From the NCBI RefSeq assembly GCF_018413645.1, contig NZ_JAHCDA010000004.1:372001-436000 (forward strand): a stretch of 64,000 bases of DNA, in the 5' to 3' direction. Source of the stretch: Roseococcus pinisoli. GTDB taxonomy: Bacteria > Pseudomonadota > Alphaproteobacteria > Acetobacterales > Acetobacteraceae. A program made the position numbers and the translations under genes. Numbering within the stretch: the first letter of the stretch is position 1; every line of letters begins with the position of its first letter. Of the stretch, positions 16,337-25,369 are shown one piece after another. Below the pieces are notes generated by a model. The model was not told the origin of the DNA and made no database searches. It worked only from the letters and a program-made list of their open reading frames with translations.

Positions 16337-17299
16337 TTAGTCGGCCCGGGCGCCCGTCTCGCGGATCACCACGCCCCAGCGCGCGGTCTCCTCGGCCATG
16401 AGCGCGGTCAGCGCGGCCGGGGTGAAATCCGGCGCGAGCTGCATGCCCTGCTGCTCCAACCAGCGCCGCAGCTCGGGCTGCTTCAGGACCGTCTCCGTCG
16501 CGGCGCGCAGGGTCTCGCGGGCGGGCGCGGGCGTCGCCACCGGCACCACGAGGCCGAAGAAGACCGAGGCGTCGTAGCCCGGCAGGCCCTGCTCGGCGAC
16601 GGTCGGCACATCCGGCAGCACCGAGGAGCGCGCCTCCGTCGTGACGCCGAGCGCGCGCAGCCGCCCGTCCCGCACATGCGGCAGCGCGGTCAGCACGTCG
16701 GTGAAGACCATGGCGATATGGCCGGCCAGCAGGTCGTTCAGCGCCGGGCCCGTGCCGCGATAGGGGATGTGCTCGAAGCTGGTTCCCGCCATCCGGTTGA
16801 ACAGCGCGCCCGCCAGATGCGAGGAGGCGCCGTTGCCCGAGGAGCCGAAGGACAGCCGCTCGCCGCGCTTGCCCAGCGCGATGAGCTCCTGGACGTTCCG
16901 CGCGGCCACCGAGGCATTCACCGTCAGCACATTGGGGATACGGCCGATCGGCGAGATCGGCGCGAAGTCGCGCACCGGGTCGTAGGGCTGGTTCGGAAAG
17001 AGCATCTTGTTGATGGCGAGCGGGCCGGAAGTGCCGAAGAGGATAGTGCTGCCATCGGCCGGCGCGCGCATCACGAATTCCGCACCGACATTGCCGCCGG
17101 CGCCGCCGCGGTTCTCCACCAGCACGGTCTGGCCGAGCGCGTCGTGCAGCGCCATGGCGAGGCGCCGCCCGATCAGGTCGGTGGGCCCACCCGGCGCGAA
17201 GGGAACGACCAGCGTGACCGGCTTGGACTGCGCCAGCGCCGGCGTGGCGAGGACAGGCACCGCCAGCGCGGAGCCGAGGAGGATACGACGGCGGATCAT
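16337..17299 (-). CDS. Tripartite tricarboxylate transporter substrate-binding protein (Bug family)
   Basis: A periplasmic receptor of 320 residues starting MIRRRILLGSALAVPVLATPALAQ (signal peptide). Family motifs are VTLVVPFAPGGPTDLIGR, VENRGGAGGNVGAEFV, FGSSGNGASSHLAG and IPYRGTGPALNDLLAGHI. Its ATG overlaps the stop of the acyl-CoA dehydrogenase gene as ATGA. The two are therefore cotranscribed, which hints that the ligand is a carboxylic acid whose CoA ester is metabolised by, or related to, that enzyme (inference). No tctAB genes are adjacent. Confidence 0.9.
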   Translation of the reverse strand: MIRRRILLGSALAVPVLATPALAQSKPVTLVVPFAPGGPTDLIGRRLAMALHDALGQTVLVENRGGAGGNVGAEFVMRAPADGSTILFGTSGPLAINKMLFPNQPYDPVRDFAPISPIGRIPNVLTVNASVAARNVQELIALGKRGERLSFGSSGNGASSHLAGALFNRMAGTSFEHIPYRGTGPALNDLLAGHIAMVFTDVLTALPHVRDGRLRALGVTTEARSSVLPDVPTVAEQGLPGYDASVFFGLVVPVATPAPARETLRAATETVLKQPELRRWLEQQGMQLAPDFTPAALTALMAEETARWGVVIRETGARAD

Positions 17300-18999
17300 G
17301 CGACGTCTCCCGCCAGGGCGCCGGGATCGGCGAGCAGCGCCTCCGGCACCTCCCCCGCATCCGCCGGATCGAGCGGATCCCGCGGCAGGAGGCGATGGCG
17401 CATCACCAGCCGCGCGAGCACCAGGCGCTCGGGCAGGCCGAGCCGCTCGGCCTCCGAGGCCAGGGCGACGGCCGAGGTCAGGTGGTACAGCGCCGAGGCC
17501 GCCTGGCGCGCCAGCGCGGGATCTTCCAGCGCCGCCCCGGCCAGGGCGAGGACGCGCTCCAGCGCCGGCAGCGCCTCGGGCAGGGCCTGGCCATTGCCGA
17601 GCAGCTCGCGGATCTTCGCGGCCAGCACGGGCAGCGAGCCCTCGCGCTGGGCGGCGCGCATCACGTCGAGCGCGACGATGTTGCTGGTGCCTTCCCAGAT
17701 GCTGCCGAGATGGGAGTCGCGCAGCAGGCGAGCATCCGAGAATTCCTCGATGTAGCCGCAGCCGCCACGCACCTCCATCGCGTCGCCGGTGACGCGACGC
17801 GCGTCGCGGCAGGCGCGGAACTTCAGCAGCGGCGTGAGGATGCGCAGCAGGGCATAGGCCCCCTCCTCGCCCGCATCGGAGCGGCGCAGCGCCTCGGCGG
17901 TGAGGAAGACCATGCTGCGGGCCTGCTCGGTCGGCACCAGCATCTTCATGAGCTGGCGGCGCATCAGCGGCATCTCGGCGATGCGCTTGCCGAAGGCCAC
18001 GCGGCGATGGGCGATGTACAGCGCCTCGGTGGTCGCGCGGCGCATCAGGCCGGCCGCGCGCACGCCGTTCGACAGGCGCGAATTGTTCACCATGTCGGCC
18101 ATCTGCTTGAAGCCGGCGCCCGGATCGCCGACGAGCCAGGCCGTCGCGCCCTCGAGCCGGATCTCGCCGCTCGCCATGGAACGGGTGCCGAGCTTCTCTT
18201 TCAGCCGCACGATCCGGTAGCTGTTCGGCGTGCCGTCCGGCAGCACCCGGGGCAGCAGGAAGAGCGAGACGCCCTTCAGGCCGGGCGGGCCGCCCTCGCG
18301 CCGGGCCAGCACCATGGCGAGCTCGGCATCGGCATTGGAGCAGAACCACTTGTCGCCGCTCAGCGCCCAGCTGCCGTCCTCGTTCGGTGAGGCGGAGACG
18401 ACCGTCGCGCTGATGTCGGAGCCCGCGCCCTGCTCGGTCATGAACATCGCGCCCTGCGAGAGCGCGTCGAGGTCCTGGCTGGTCAGCGCCGGCAGGTAGC
18501 GGGCGACGAGGTCGGCATCGCCGAACTTGCGCAGCGTGCGCGTCAGGCTGTCCGTCATGCTGACGGGGCAGCAGAGGCCGAACTCCGCCTGCACGAAAAG
18601 GTAGGTGAGCGCGTATTTCGCCGCCGGCGGCATGGGCTTGTCCCAGCCCAGCACGCCGCCGCGATGCGACAGCGCGGCGAGGCCGTATTCGCCGAAGGCT
18701 AGGCGCTCCATCTCCCGATAGGCGGGGTGATATTCGATGTGCTGGGTGTCCTCGCCCCGGCGGGAGCGGTTGTGCAGCTCCGGCCCATGACGGTCGGCCG
18801 TGAGCGCCAGCGTCTCTAGCTCGCCGCCCGCGAGCGCGCCCAGGCGATCGAGATGCGGCGTGAGATGCGCGGCGAGATCGGCCGGGAGATAGAGGCCGAG
18901 CAGCCGCGAGAGGGTGGGATCGGCGCGGTAGAGGTTGATGCCGTGACTGTCCGGAACCGCGGCGGCGCCGGAGGGCGGCGCGATGGGGCGCAGATGCAT
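17296..18999 (-). CDS. AidB-like acyl-CoA dehydrogenase family protein
   Basis: An FAD flavoprotein of 567 residues, longer than ordinary acyl-CoA dehydrogenases (about 380) and close to AidB (about 540). Domain order is an N-terminal helical extension (1-180), the acyl-CoA dehydrogenase middle domain (MTEQGAGSDI, SGDKWFCSNADAE) and the C-terminal flavin domain (GGCGYIEEF, IWEGTSNIVALDVMRA). AidB is linked to the adaptive response to alkylation in E. coli. Many homologues in soil bacteria are instead catabolic, and the overlapping TTT receptor favours that view. A LysR regulator with a perfect operator diverges upstream. Confidence 0.88.
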   Translation of the reverse strand: MHLRPIAPPSGAAAVPDSHGINLYRADPTLSRLLGLYLPADLAAHLTPHLDRLGALAGGELETLALTADRHGPELHNRSRRGEDTQHIEYHPAYREMERLAFGEYGLAALSHRGGVLGWDKPMPPAAKYALTYLFVQAEFGLCCPVSMTDSLTRTLRKFGDADLVARYLPALTSQDLDALSQGAMFMTEQGAGSDISATVVSASPNEDGSWALSGDKWFCSNADAELAMVLARREGGPPGLKGVSLFLLPRVLPDGTPNSYRIVRLKEKLGTRSMASGEIRLEGATAWLVGDPGAGFKQMADMVNNSRLSNGVRAAGLMRRATTEALYIAHRRVAFGKRIAEMPLMRRQLMKMLVPTEQARSMVFLTAEALRRSDAGEEGAYALLRILTPLLKFRACRDARRVTGDAMEVRGGCGYIEEFSDARLLRDSHLGSIWEGTSNIVALDVMRAAQREGSLPVLAAKIRELLGNGQALPEALPALERVLALAGAALEDPALARQAASALYHLTSAVALASEAERLGLPERLVLARLVMRHRLLPRDPLDPADAGEVPEALLADPGALAGDVA

Positions 19000-19078
19000 G
19001 GCGTATGTCCTGGTTGTTTCCTCGAGGCGCCCAGTATGCCGGCAGCGCCCCCGCCGCCAATCGATTTGTAGGCCGGGG

Positions 19079-19099
19079 GTGTTGAGCTAAGCTCAACAC
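19079..19099. promoter_or_regulatory. Perfect 21-base palindrome before the LysR gene
   Basis: Arms GTGTTGAGCT and AGCTCAACAC flank a single A. It ends 3 bases before the LysR ATG and lies about 80 bases from the divergent dehydrogenase start. It fits the T-N11-A type of LysR box and suggests autoregulation combined with control of the divergent operon. Confidence 0.7.
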
Positions 19100-19102
19100 G
19101 GC

Positions 19103-19999
19103 ATGACCTATCGGCGTCTCCCTTCCCTCAATGCCCTCCGCGCCTTCGAGGCAGCGGCCCGCCACCGCAGCGTCACGCGCGCGGCGGACGAGCTGTCGGT
19201 GACGCCGGGCGCCGTCAGCCGGCAGATCCGCTCGCTGGAGGAAGGGCTCGGTCTCGCCCTTTTCCTGCGCAGCACCTCGGGCCTGGCGCCCACCCCGGCG
19301 GGCGCGGCGCTGCTGGCGGCCAGCGGCGCCGCCCTGGATCGGCTGGAGGAAGGCGTGGCCGAGGCGCGGCGGGCGGCGCGGCCCGTGCCCCTCACCGTCG
19401 GTGCCTATGCGCTCTTCGCCAGCCGATGGCTGATCCCCCGCTGGGGCCGCCTGCGGGCGCGCCACCCCGAGCTGGAGATCGCCCTGACCACGAGCGCCGA
19501 TCCTCTCGAATTGCGGCCGGGGAAATTCGATGCCGTGATCGCCGTGGCGGAGGACCGGCCGCGCCCCGGCTTCCGGGTGGACCGCCTGCTGCCGATCGAG
19601 ACCGGCCCGGTCTGCGCCCCCTCGCTGATCGAAGACGGCGGGTTCCGCTGGGCGGGCAAGACGCTGCTGCATTCGCGCCAGCGGCCGAACGACTGGGCGC
19701 GCTGGCTTGAATCCCAGGGCATCACCGGCCCGGACCCTGAGGCCGGACCGTCCTTCGAGAGCATCAGCCTCGCCCTCGATGCGGCGCGCGAAGGGCTGGG
19801 CGTCGCGCTGGCCATCCGCGGGCTGATCGGCCCCGACCTCGCCTCGGGGCGCGTGGTGGTGCCGGTGCCCGGCCTGCGCCGCTCGACCCGGAGCTTCGTG
19901 CTGATGATGGAAGCCGGGCGACTCGGCGAACCGGCCCTGCAGCGTTTCCGGGACTGGCTGCTGGAACAAGCGGCGGAAGGATGGGGCGAAGGCGAATAG
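19103..19999 (+). CDS. LysR-family transcriptional regulator (GcvA-like)
   Basis: A 298-residue LysR regulator. The N-terminal winged helix spans about residues 5-65 (LPSLNALRAFEAAARHRSVTRAADEL, then TPGAVSRQIRSLEEGLG), followed by a substrate-binding domain. It diverges from the AidB-like dehydrogenase and TTT receptor operon, which it presumably controls. The perfect palindrome at 19079-19099 lies almost against its start codon. There is no ribosome-binding site other than that within the palindrome, so translation may be weak or near-leaderless. The inducer is unknown. Confidence 0.92.
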   Translation: MTYRRLPSLNALRAFEAAARHRSVTRAADELSVTPGAVSRQIRSLEEGLGLALFLRSTSGLAPTPAGAALLAASGAALDRLEEGVAEARRAARPVPLTVGAYALFASRWLIPRWGRLRARHPELEIALTTSADPLELRPGKFDAVIAVAEDRPRPGFRVDRLLPIETGPVCAPSLIEDGGFRWAGKTLLHSRQRPNDWARWLESQGITGPDPEAGPSFESISLALDAAREGLGVALAIRGLIGPDLASGRVVVPVPGLRRSTRSFVLMMEAGRLGEPALQRFRDWLLEQAAEGWGEGE

Positions 20000-20137
20000 A
20001 GACGGCGCGGACCGGAACTGCGTCGTAGAGCGCGCCGAAACACCAAGTGTCGGAAACTCGAAGCCTGCGCCGATTTAGTTAGGCCAAGCAGAAAAATGGC
20101 ATCATTTTCCGCCTCCCATCAGGGAGGGAGGCGCGCC

Positions 20138-20350
20138 ATGGGTCGTCACCTTAACAGTGAGGAGCATGCCCTGCTGATTCTTCAGGGCGACCGCAACAGA
20201 TACTATGCCCTGGGAGAGCTGCCCCGCGGGATCGGCCAGGGCATCATGCACCAGCTCACCCGGCTGGGGCTGACCGAGACGGGCCGCTCGACACGCTTCC
20301 CGACACGCGAGGGCTGGCGGATCGTGACGAACCGGGACGACGGGATGTAG
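20138..20350 (+). CDS. Small hypothetical protein, possibly winged-helix-like
   Basis: A 70-residue product. The ATG at 20138 is chosen over 20096 because GGGAGG lies 8 bases upstream. The sequence pattern (ALLILQGDRNRYYALGELPRG, a helix, then LTETGRSTRF and a strand-like end) could be a minimal winged helix, but I do not recognise a family. No clear partner lies next to it; the next small gene is in the same direction 134 bases on. Confidence 0.5.
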   Translation: MGRHLNSEEHALLILQGDRNRYYALGELPRGIGQGIMHQLTRLGLTETGRSTRFPTREGWRIVTNRDDGM

Positions 20351-20484
20351 CGGGACATCGGCCATGCCGGGCTCGCGGCTGCCGCGATCCCGCCGCCCCT
20401 CAGACGCTGCCGCGCCCCTGCGATTTCCGCGGCGTGATTGGCAGGCGGTTCGCGGGAAGCGAAGGATGGCAGGAGGCCCCCACC

Positions 20485-20721
20485 ATGGCTCAATCCCCTG
20501 AATACAGCCCCCTGGTCATGCCCGTCTTCCTGACCGGGATTTCCTTCGAGCTCCTGACCGACTTCGCGATCGTGAGCGTCGAATATCCGGCGGAGCTGGA
20601 GCATCTCGACGGGCCGAAGAAGGAAGCGATGTTCCTGGTCGATGCCGCCCAGCTGCGCGCCATCGGCGTGCGGTTCATCGACATGGCCGACCTCCTGGAA
20701 ACGCCCAAGGGCGGGCACTAA
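20485..20721 (+). CDS. Small hypothetical protein
   Basis: A 78-residue product with a good AGGAGG site before the ATG at 20485. It is acidic and mostly soluble, with alternating hydrophobic strands (LVMPVFLTGISFELLTDFAIVSVEYP). I recognise no family or motif. It ends just before a convergent hairpin, opposite the enoyl-CoA hydratase gene. The strong ribosome-binding site and coding-like base use make it likely to be real. Confidence 0.55.
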   Translation: MAQSPEYSPLVMPVFLTGISFELLTDFAIVSVEYPAELEHLDGPKKEAMFLVDAAQLRAIGVRFIDMADLLETPKGGH

Positions 20722-20745
20722 GCCGAGTTCACCGCTAGGCGGTGT

Positions 20746-20776
20746 GGAACCGTGACCCGAGCGGGATCACGGTTCC
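20746..20776. terminator. Hairpin between convergent genes
   Basis: Arms GGAACCGTGA and TCACGGTTCC enclose a second stem CCCG/CGGG with one bulged A. It sits between two convergent stops (20721 and 20784). There is no T run; a bidirectional terminator is inferred. Confidence 0.55.
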
Positions 20777-20783
20777 TTCGCTC

Positions 20784-21578
20784 CTACTCTTCGAGCTGCG
20801 GCAGGCGGTAGCGGTCCTGCGGATCGTTCCAGCCCTTGAAGTTCGGCGCGCGCTTCTCGGCGAAGGCAGCACGGCTTTCGATGAGGTCGCTCTTCGCGCC
20901 ATGCTCGTGCAGCGCCTCGGCGAGCTTCTGCTGGGCTGCGTTCGGCATGGGGCGCATGCGCCGCATCATATGGACGGTGTTCACCCGCGCAGCCGGCGGC
21001 AGGGTCAGCAGGTGGCGGGCCATGCCCATGGCCTCCTCCATCACCTTCTCCGGCTCGACGACCCGGTTGATGAAGCCGATCTGGTGGAAGCGCTCGGCCG
21101 TGAAGCGAAAGCCCAGCGCCATCTCCATCGCCAGCGGGAAGGCCAGGTTCGCCATGTGCCCGTGGTTGTAGCCGCCGAGCAGCCAGCGCTTGGCCTCGGA
21201 GACCTCGAAGATCGCGGTGCTGGCCGCGACGCGCAGATCCGTGCGCTCGACCATCATGAAGCCGCCGCCCATGGCGAAACCGTTCACCGCGGCGATGATG
21301 GGCTTCTCCAGCGTGCCGGCGTTGAAGGGATCCTCCTGCTCGGCGCGGCGGCCGCCGGGATTCTTCTCGGCCAGCGATTCCTTCATGTCCTCGCCCGCGC
21401 AGAAGCCGCGGCCGGCGCCGGTGAGGATCGCGACCTCGAGCTCCGCATCGTGGCGGAACTCGGTCCAGATGCGCGCCAGCTCCACGCGCATCTCGTGGTT
21501 GAGCGCGTTCAGCCGCTCGGGGCGGTTCATCCGGACGACCAGGATCTGGCCGTGGCGTTCGGTTTCGACGACTGACAT
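20784..21578 (-). CDS. Enoyl-CoA hydratase/isomerase (crotonase) family protein
   Basis: A soluble 264-residue crotonase. The oxyanion-hole segments are GAGRGFCAGEDM and NGFAMGGGFMM, and a glutamate occurs in SEAKRWLLGG where hydratases carry a catalytic Glu. It acts on an acyl-CoA, adding water or isomerising it. It lies 24 bases downstream of the GntR gene on the same strand. A class III CoA-transferase diverges from that regulator, so activation of an acid to its CoA ester followed by this step is a reasonable local pathway (inference). Crotonobetainyl-CoA is one possible substrate type. Confidence 0.88.
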   Translation of the reverse strand: MSVVETERHGQILVVRMNRPERLNALNHEMRVELARIWTEFRHDAELEVAILTGAGRGFCAGEDMKESLAEKNPGGRRAEQEDPFNAGTLEKPIIAAVNGFAMGGGFMMVERTDLRVAASTAIFEVSEAKRWLLGGYNHGHMANLAFPLAMEMALGFRFTAERFHQIGFINRVVEPEKVMEEAMGMARHLLTLPPAARVNTVHMMRRMRPMPNAAQQKLAEALHEHGAKSDLIESRAAFAEKRAPNFKGWNDPQDRYRLPQLEE

Positions 21579-21602
21579 GGGTGTATTTTCCCTTGGTTGG
21601 CC

Positions 21603-22289
21603 TCAGGCCTCGCGATAGGCGATGGCCCGGAGGAATCGGGTGCGGCCGGCGCGCCCATGGCGTTCGGCCACCTGGCGCGCAAGCTCCGCGTCGCCGGAGA
21701 GGATGGCGTCCATGATCTCGCGATGCTCGCCGTTCGACTGCAGCATGTGGGGCGACTCGTCGAAGGACCGGCGGCGCAGCAGCAGCAGCTTGCGCGTATG
21801 GGCGAGGTACACGGCCTCGACCGGCGCATTGCCGGCATAGCTGAACATGAGCTTGTGGAAGCGGACGTTGGTGTCGAAGAAGACGTCCTGCTGCCCGGCC
21901 TGGGCGGCGGCTTCCATCTCGCCGACATGCGCCTGCAGCTCCAGCAGCTGGGCGGCGGAGATGGAGGTCGCGAGGCGGCCCGCGACATAGCCGAGCAGCA
22001 CGGCCGTGAGGTCGTAGATCGCCAGCGCCTCGTCGATCTGCAGCTCGCGCACGAAGGCGCCCCGGTTGAGGATGACGGTGACGAGGCCCATGCGCTCCAG
22101 CGCGCGGGCGGCCTCGCGCACGGGGCCGCGGCTGACGCCGAGGCGGCGGGCCAGGGCCAGCTCGTTGATGTGCTGGCCGGGTCCGAGCTCGCCGCGGGCG
22201 ATCATGGCCTCCAGCTCCGCCTCGACGGAGGCGGCCAGGGCCGCGCCGTCGCTTTCGGGCTTCGTTGCCAACAATCTACGCTGCGCCAT
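21603..22289 (-). CDS. GntR-family regulator with FCD domain
   Basis: A 228-residue FadR-type regulator. The N-terminal winged helix contains LGPGQHINELALARRLGVSRGPVREAARALERMGLV, and an all-helical FCD ligand domain follows. The start at 22289 (MAQRRLLATK) is preferred because AAGGAG lies upstream of it; an ATG at 22313 would put that site inside the gene. It is transcribed with the crotonase and diverges from the CoA-transferase. It is the likely local regulator, with a carboxylate or acyl-CoA as ligand (family knowledge). Confidence 0.9.
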   Translation of the reverse strand: MAQRRLLATKPESDGAALAASVEAELEAMIARGELGPGQHINELALARRLGVSRGPVREAARALERMGLVTVILNRGAFVRELQIDEALAIYDLTAVLLGYVAGRLATSISAAQLLELQAHVGEMEAAAQAGQQDVFFDTNVRFHKLMFSYAGNAPVEAVYLAHTRKLLLLRRRSFDESPHMLQSNGEHREIMDAILSGDAELARQVAERHGRAGRTRFLRAIAYREA

Positions 22290-22671
22290 AAACCTTCTTA
22301 CTCCTTGCATCACAGATATATTCGAGAGCTTGCCGCCCTGTCACCCACTAAAGTGTTGGCAATCTTCAATCGACCTGCCAGTCTCCCTTCATGAAGGGTA
22401 TCATGATGGCAAGGCGAGGCATCCGCCGCCGGCGCCCCAGGACATGTCCCGGTGAACATGCCCGGGACATCGGGGCCCATAGCCGCCTCGGCGTGCCCGT
22501 CATGAATGCGCCTCTCCCACCTTCGGATGGGCCGCCCGCCACCTGGACGGGAGCGCTGCGCCCCGACTTTCTTCCTGGGCGACAACGGCCGGCTCCGCAA
22601 GGACCGGCGCCCCGAGCCTTCGCCTCACGGCGCCTTTCGCTTTCCCTGCAACAAACAACGAGGATTTTGTC
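22290..22671. other. Divergent control region of the GntR/crotonase and CoA-transferase genes
   Basis: No gene is seen. The left half (22310-22390) is AT-richer and probably carries promoters; the right half holds the 27-base inverted repeat listed separately. The region ends with AACGAGGA before the CoA-transferase ATG. Confidence 0.4.
22444..22470. promoter_or_regulatory. Candidate operator, inverted repeat
   Basis: Perfect 9-bp arms ATGTCCCGG and CCGGGACAT around a 9-base spacer, in the divergent region between the GntR regulator and CoA-transferase genes. It is 200 bases from the CoA-transferase start, so it may instead be a leader structure. Confidence 0.4.
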
Positions 22672-23856
22672 ATGAGCAACGGCCCTCTTTCCCGCTTCAA
22701 GGTGATCGATCTCACGCGCGTGCGCTCCGGCCCCACCTGCGTTCGGCAGCTCGCCGATTGGGGCGCGGACGTCATCCAGATCGAGGCGCCGGAAGGCATG
22801 GAGGGCTCGGATGGCGGCTTCGGCGGCGCGCGCCACGGTCCCGACTTCCAGAATCTGCACCGCAACAAGCGCAGCCTGACGCTCGACCTGAAGTCCCCCG
22901 AGGGCATCGAGATCCTCAAGAAGCTCGTCGCCGACGCGGATGTGGTGGTGGAGAATTTCCGCCCCGACGTGAAGAAGCGCCTGGGCATCGACTATGAGGC
23001 GCTATCCGCCCTCAACCCGCGCCTGGTCTACGGCTCCATCTCGGGCTTCGGGCAGGATGGCCCCTATGCCAAGCGCCCGGGCTTCGACCAGATCGCCCAG
23101 GGCATGGGCGGCCTCATGTCCATCACCGGCCTGCCCGGCCAGGGCCCGGTGCGCGTCGGCATCCCCGTCGCGGACCTCACCGCCGGCATCTTCTGCGCCA
23201 TGGGCATCCTGATCGCCCTGCTGGAGCGCGAGGAGAGCGGCAAGGGCCAGTGGGTGCAGTCCTCGCTGCTCGAGGCGCAGATTTCCATGCTCGACTTCCA
23301 GGCCGCGCGCTGGCTGGTCTCCAACGAGGTGCCGAAGCAGGCGGGCAACGACCACCCGACCGGCATTCCCACCGGCGTCTTCAAGACCTCGGACGGGCTG
23401 ATGAACCTGGCCGCCACCGGCAAGGCCATCTTCACGCGCTTCTGCGAGGCGACCGGCGCGCAGCATATCCTCGACAATCCTGACTATGCGACGGGCCCGC
23501 TGCGCTCGACCAACCGCGTGGCGCTGAACCGCGAGATCGGCGAGGTGCTGGCCACCAAGACGACGGCCGAGTGGATCAAGCTGCTGAACGACGCTGGCGT
23601 GCCTTCCGGCCCGATCAACAGCATCGACGAGGTCTTCGCGGACGAGCAGGTGCAGCATCTGGGCATCGCCAAGCCGGTGAAGCACCCGACGGCGGGCGAC
23701 ATGCGCATCGTCGGCCAGCCGGTCCGCCTCTCCCGCACGCCGAGCCAGATCCGCACCGCGGCGCGCGACAAGGGCGAGGACAGCGCCGCGATCCTGAAGG
23801 AGCTCGGCTACGACGAGGCCCGCATCGCCTCCTTCCGCGAGCGGCACGTGATCTGA
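22672..23856 (+). CDS. CaiB/BaiF (class III) CoA-transferase
   Basis: A soluble 394-residue family III CoA-transferase that moves CoA between carboxylic acids. Family features are KVIDLTRVRSGPTCVRQLADWGADVIQIE at the N-terminus and LNPRLVYGSISGFGQDGPYAKRPGFDQIAQG in the middle, with a catalytic Asp expected in the GIPVADLTAG segment. The length fits formyl-CoA transferase relatives. It diverges from a GntR regulator and a crotonase, which together suggest a short pathway for one imported acid. The start has GAGGA about 9 bases upstream. Confidence 0.9.
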   Translation: MSNGPLSRFKVIDLTRVRSGPTCVRQLADWGADVIQIEAPEGMEGSDGGFGGARHGPDFQNLHRNKRSLTLDLKSPEGIEILKKLVADADVVVENFRPDVKKRLGIDYEALSALNPRLVYGSISGFGQDGPYAKRPGFDQIAQGMGGLMSITGLPGQGPVRVGIPVADLTAGIFCAMGILIALLEREESGKGQWVQSSLLEAQISMLDFQAARWLVSNEVPKQAGNDHPTGIPTGVFKTSDGLMNLAATGKAIFTRFCEATGAQHILDNPDYATGPLRSTNRVALNREIGEVLATKTTAEWIKLLNDAGVPSGPINSIDEVFADEQVQHLGIAKPVKHPTAGDMRIVGQPVRLSRTPSQIRTAARDKGEDSAAILKELGYDEARIASFRERHVI

Positions 23857-24289
23857 GAGCGCCAGCCGCTGGCCTTCGCCGGAAACGGCGGGGGCCGAGC
23901 GGCTCGGCGGCGATATTCTTCCGGGCGCTCGACACCGGGTGTCCGGCCTTTCGGCCGCCACGGACGCCGCCGGACATTTTCCGGCGAAAAATCCAGAAAT
24001 CCGCCGACACAGGGGCAAATCACATGCCCTCGCCAGTCATTCCGAAAATCCCGGACAAAGACGATTTGCCTCCCGGGCAGACGGGACGCAAAGCTTTCCG
24101 GCCATTGCGGTCAGGAACGCACCGATAACGCTGACCTTGATCGATCATAACGCCAAATATATTTCCAGGCATATTTATCATATCAGTAATTGTCAGGAAT
24201 CTCGTACAATTACGTGATTTTTCCATTATTGACGGGCAATATCCGGCAAGCGTACGTCCCAGGCCAAGCGACGAAATAAGGGCTCGATT
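23857..24289. other. Intergenic region, AT-rich towards the MarR gene
   Basis: No coding region is supported. Bases 24120-24240 are unusually AT-rich. TTGATC at 24137-24142 with TATATT at 24158-24163 is a possible promoter with a short 15-base spacer, so it is only a weak candidate for the MarR gene downstream. Confidence 0.3.
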
Positions 24290-24940
24290 GTGCAGAAGCC
24301 GAAAGTGGTCAGGACACGCAGACCGAGAACAAAAGCCATCCCGGGCCTCGGCGAGGGCTACGAACTGACGATTTCTGTTCCCGCTTTCCTGAAGCAGGGC
24401 TCCGATCTCGAATTCCGCCGGCTGATCCATCACCTCTTCGGCTTCCTGGCCCGGCTCGAGGCGATCCGGGAGGGCCATGGCGCCACCATCGGGCTTGCCG
24501 GCATCGAGTACACCGTCCTCGTCTCCATCGCGCATCTCTCCATCGCCGCCGATGTGAGCGTCCGCGACGTGGCTGAGCACCTGCATCTCAGCGGGGCCTT
24601 CGTCACCACGGTCACCAACCGGCTGCTGAGCAAGGGGCTGGTGGCCAAGCGCATCGATCCCACCGACCGTCGGCGCCTCTGCCTCACCGTCACGAACCGG
24701 GGGCGCGACCTCCTCGCGAAGCTGGCGCCCATGCAGCGCCAGGTGAACGACGCGCAGTTCGAAGACCTCTCGGCGGAAGAATTCCGCCAGCTTTCGGAGC
24801 TGATGGAACGGCTGGTCGCCTCCAGCACGCGGGCTCTTTCCCTCCAGCGCTACCTGGCCGACCACACGGCCAACGCTACCAAGCCTCGCTCCGCCAAGGC
24901 ATCCCCGCGCAGGAAGACCGCCCGCGACACGGGAGAGTAA
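24290..24940 (+). CDS. MarR-family transcriptional regulator
   Basis: A 216-residue regulator. The winged helix spans about residues 75-135, with SVRDVAEHLHLSGAFVTTVTNRLLSKGLVAKRIDPTDRRR carrying the DxR wing pattern of MarR proteins. It has basic tails at both ends, rich in Arg, Lys and Pro, which lengthen it beyond the usual 140-170 residues. It starts with GTG at 24290, with AAGG upstream. No target gene is adjacent in a divergent position; the next gene, DUF4170, is 73 bases downstream. Confidence 0.85.
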   Translation: MQKPKVVRTRRPRTKAIPGLGEGYELTISVPAFLKQGSDLEFRRLIHHLFGFLARLEAIREGHGATIGLAGIEYTVLVSIAHLSIAADVSVRDVAEHLHLSGAFVTTVTNRLLSKGLVAKRIDPTDRRRLCLTVTNRGRDLLAKLAPMQRQVNDAQFEDLSAEEFRQLSELMERLVASSTRALSLQRYLADHTANATKPRSAKASPRRKTARDTGE

Positions 24941-25013
24941 CGCGATCGCAAGATCGCGGACGCTAGATTGCCGTCGCCTCCCGTGAGATACGGACGCATC
25001 GAAGAGGTGGCGG

Positions 25014-25229
25014 ATGTCGGAACGTAAGATCTGGATCGTCTGGGGCGGTATCTTCACGGACTTCACTTTCGAAGTGCTGGAGCCCGGCACCGAGGAGCTG
25101 CATGGCCCCTATCATGACGAGGCCACGGCGCTGCGCGCCTGGCGGGACGAGACCCGCCGCAAGGTGGATATCGCAACGCATCGCCTGTTCGTGCTGATCG
25201 CGACCCCCGCCCCGCCCACCGCCACCTGA
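25014..25229 (+). CDS. DUF4170 family protein
   Basis: A 71-residue soluble protein. The pattern (WIVWGGIFTDFTFEVLEPGTEELHGPY.., then EATALRAWRDETRRKVD and a final R(L)FV strand) matches DUF4170, a small family found mainly in alphaproteobacteria. Its function is unknown. The ATG follows AGAGGTGG. It sits between a MarR regulator and an FAD oxidoreductase and is probably its own transcript. Confidence 0.75.
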   Translation: MSERKIWIVWGGIFTDFTFEVLEPGTEELHGPYHDEATALRAWRDETRRKVDIATHRLFVLIATPAPPTAT

Positions 25230-25369
25230 TTGACGCCACGACGGCCAACCCTCGCCGGAAGGCGGGGCACGGCCGCTGCGCAAACATGACCTGACGGCGG
25301 AGATCCGCCGCCGACGGCGAACCGTGCCCGTTCCGTAACTTGTCGGGACTGGCAACGTTGGTGGGACGC

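Noticed and set aside
16337-19969. A 1210-codon open frame spanning the TTT receptor and the dehydrogenase
   Set aside because: Its last third is the real receptor frame; the rest is a GC-driven read-through antisense or out of frame to the dehydrogenase and LysR genes, with low-complexity Arg/Ala/Pro composition.
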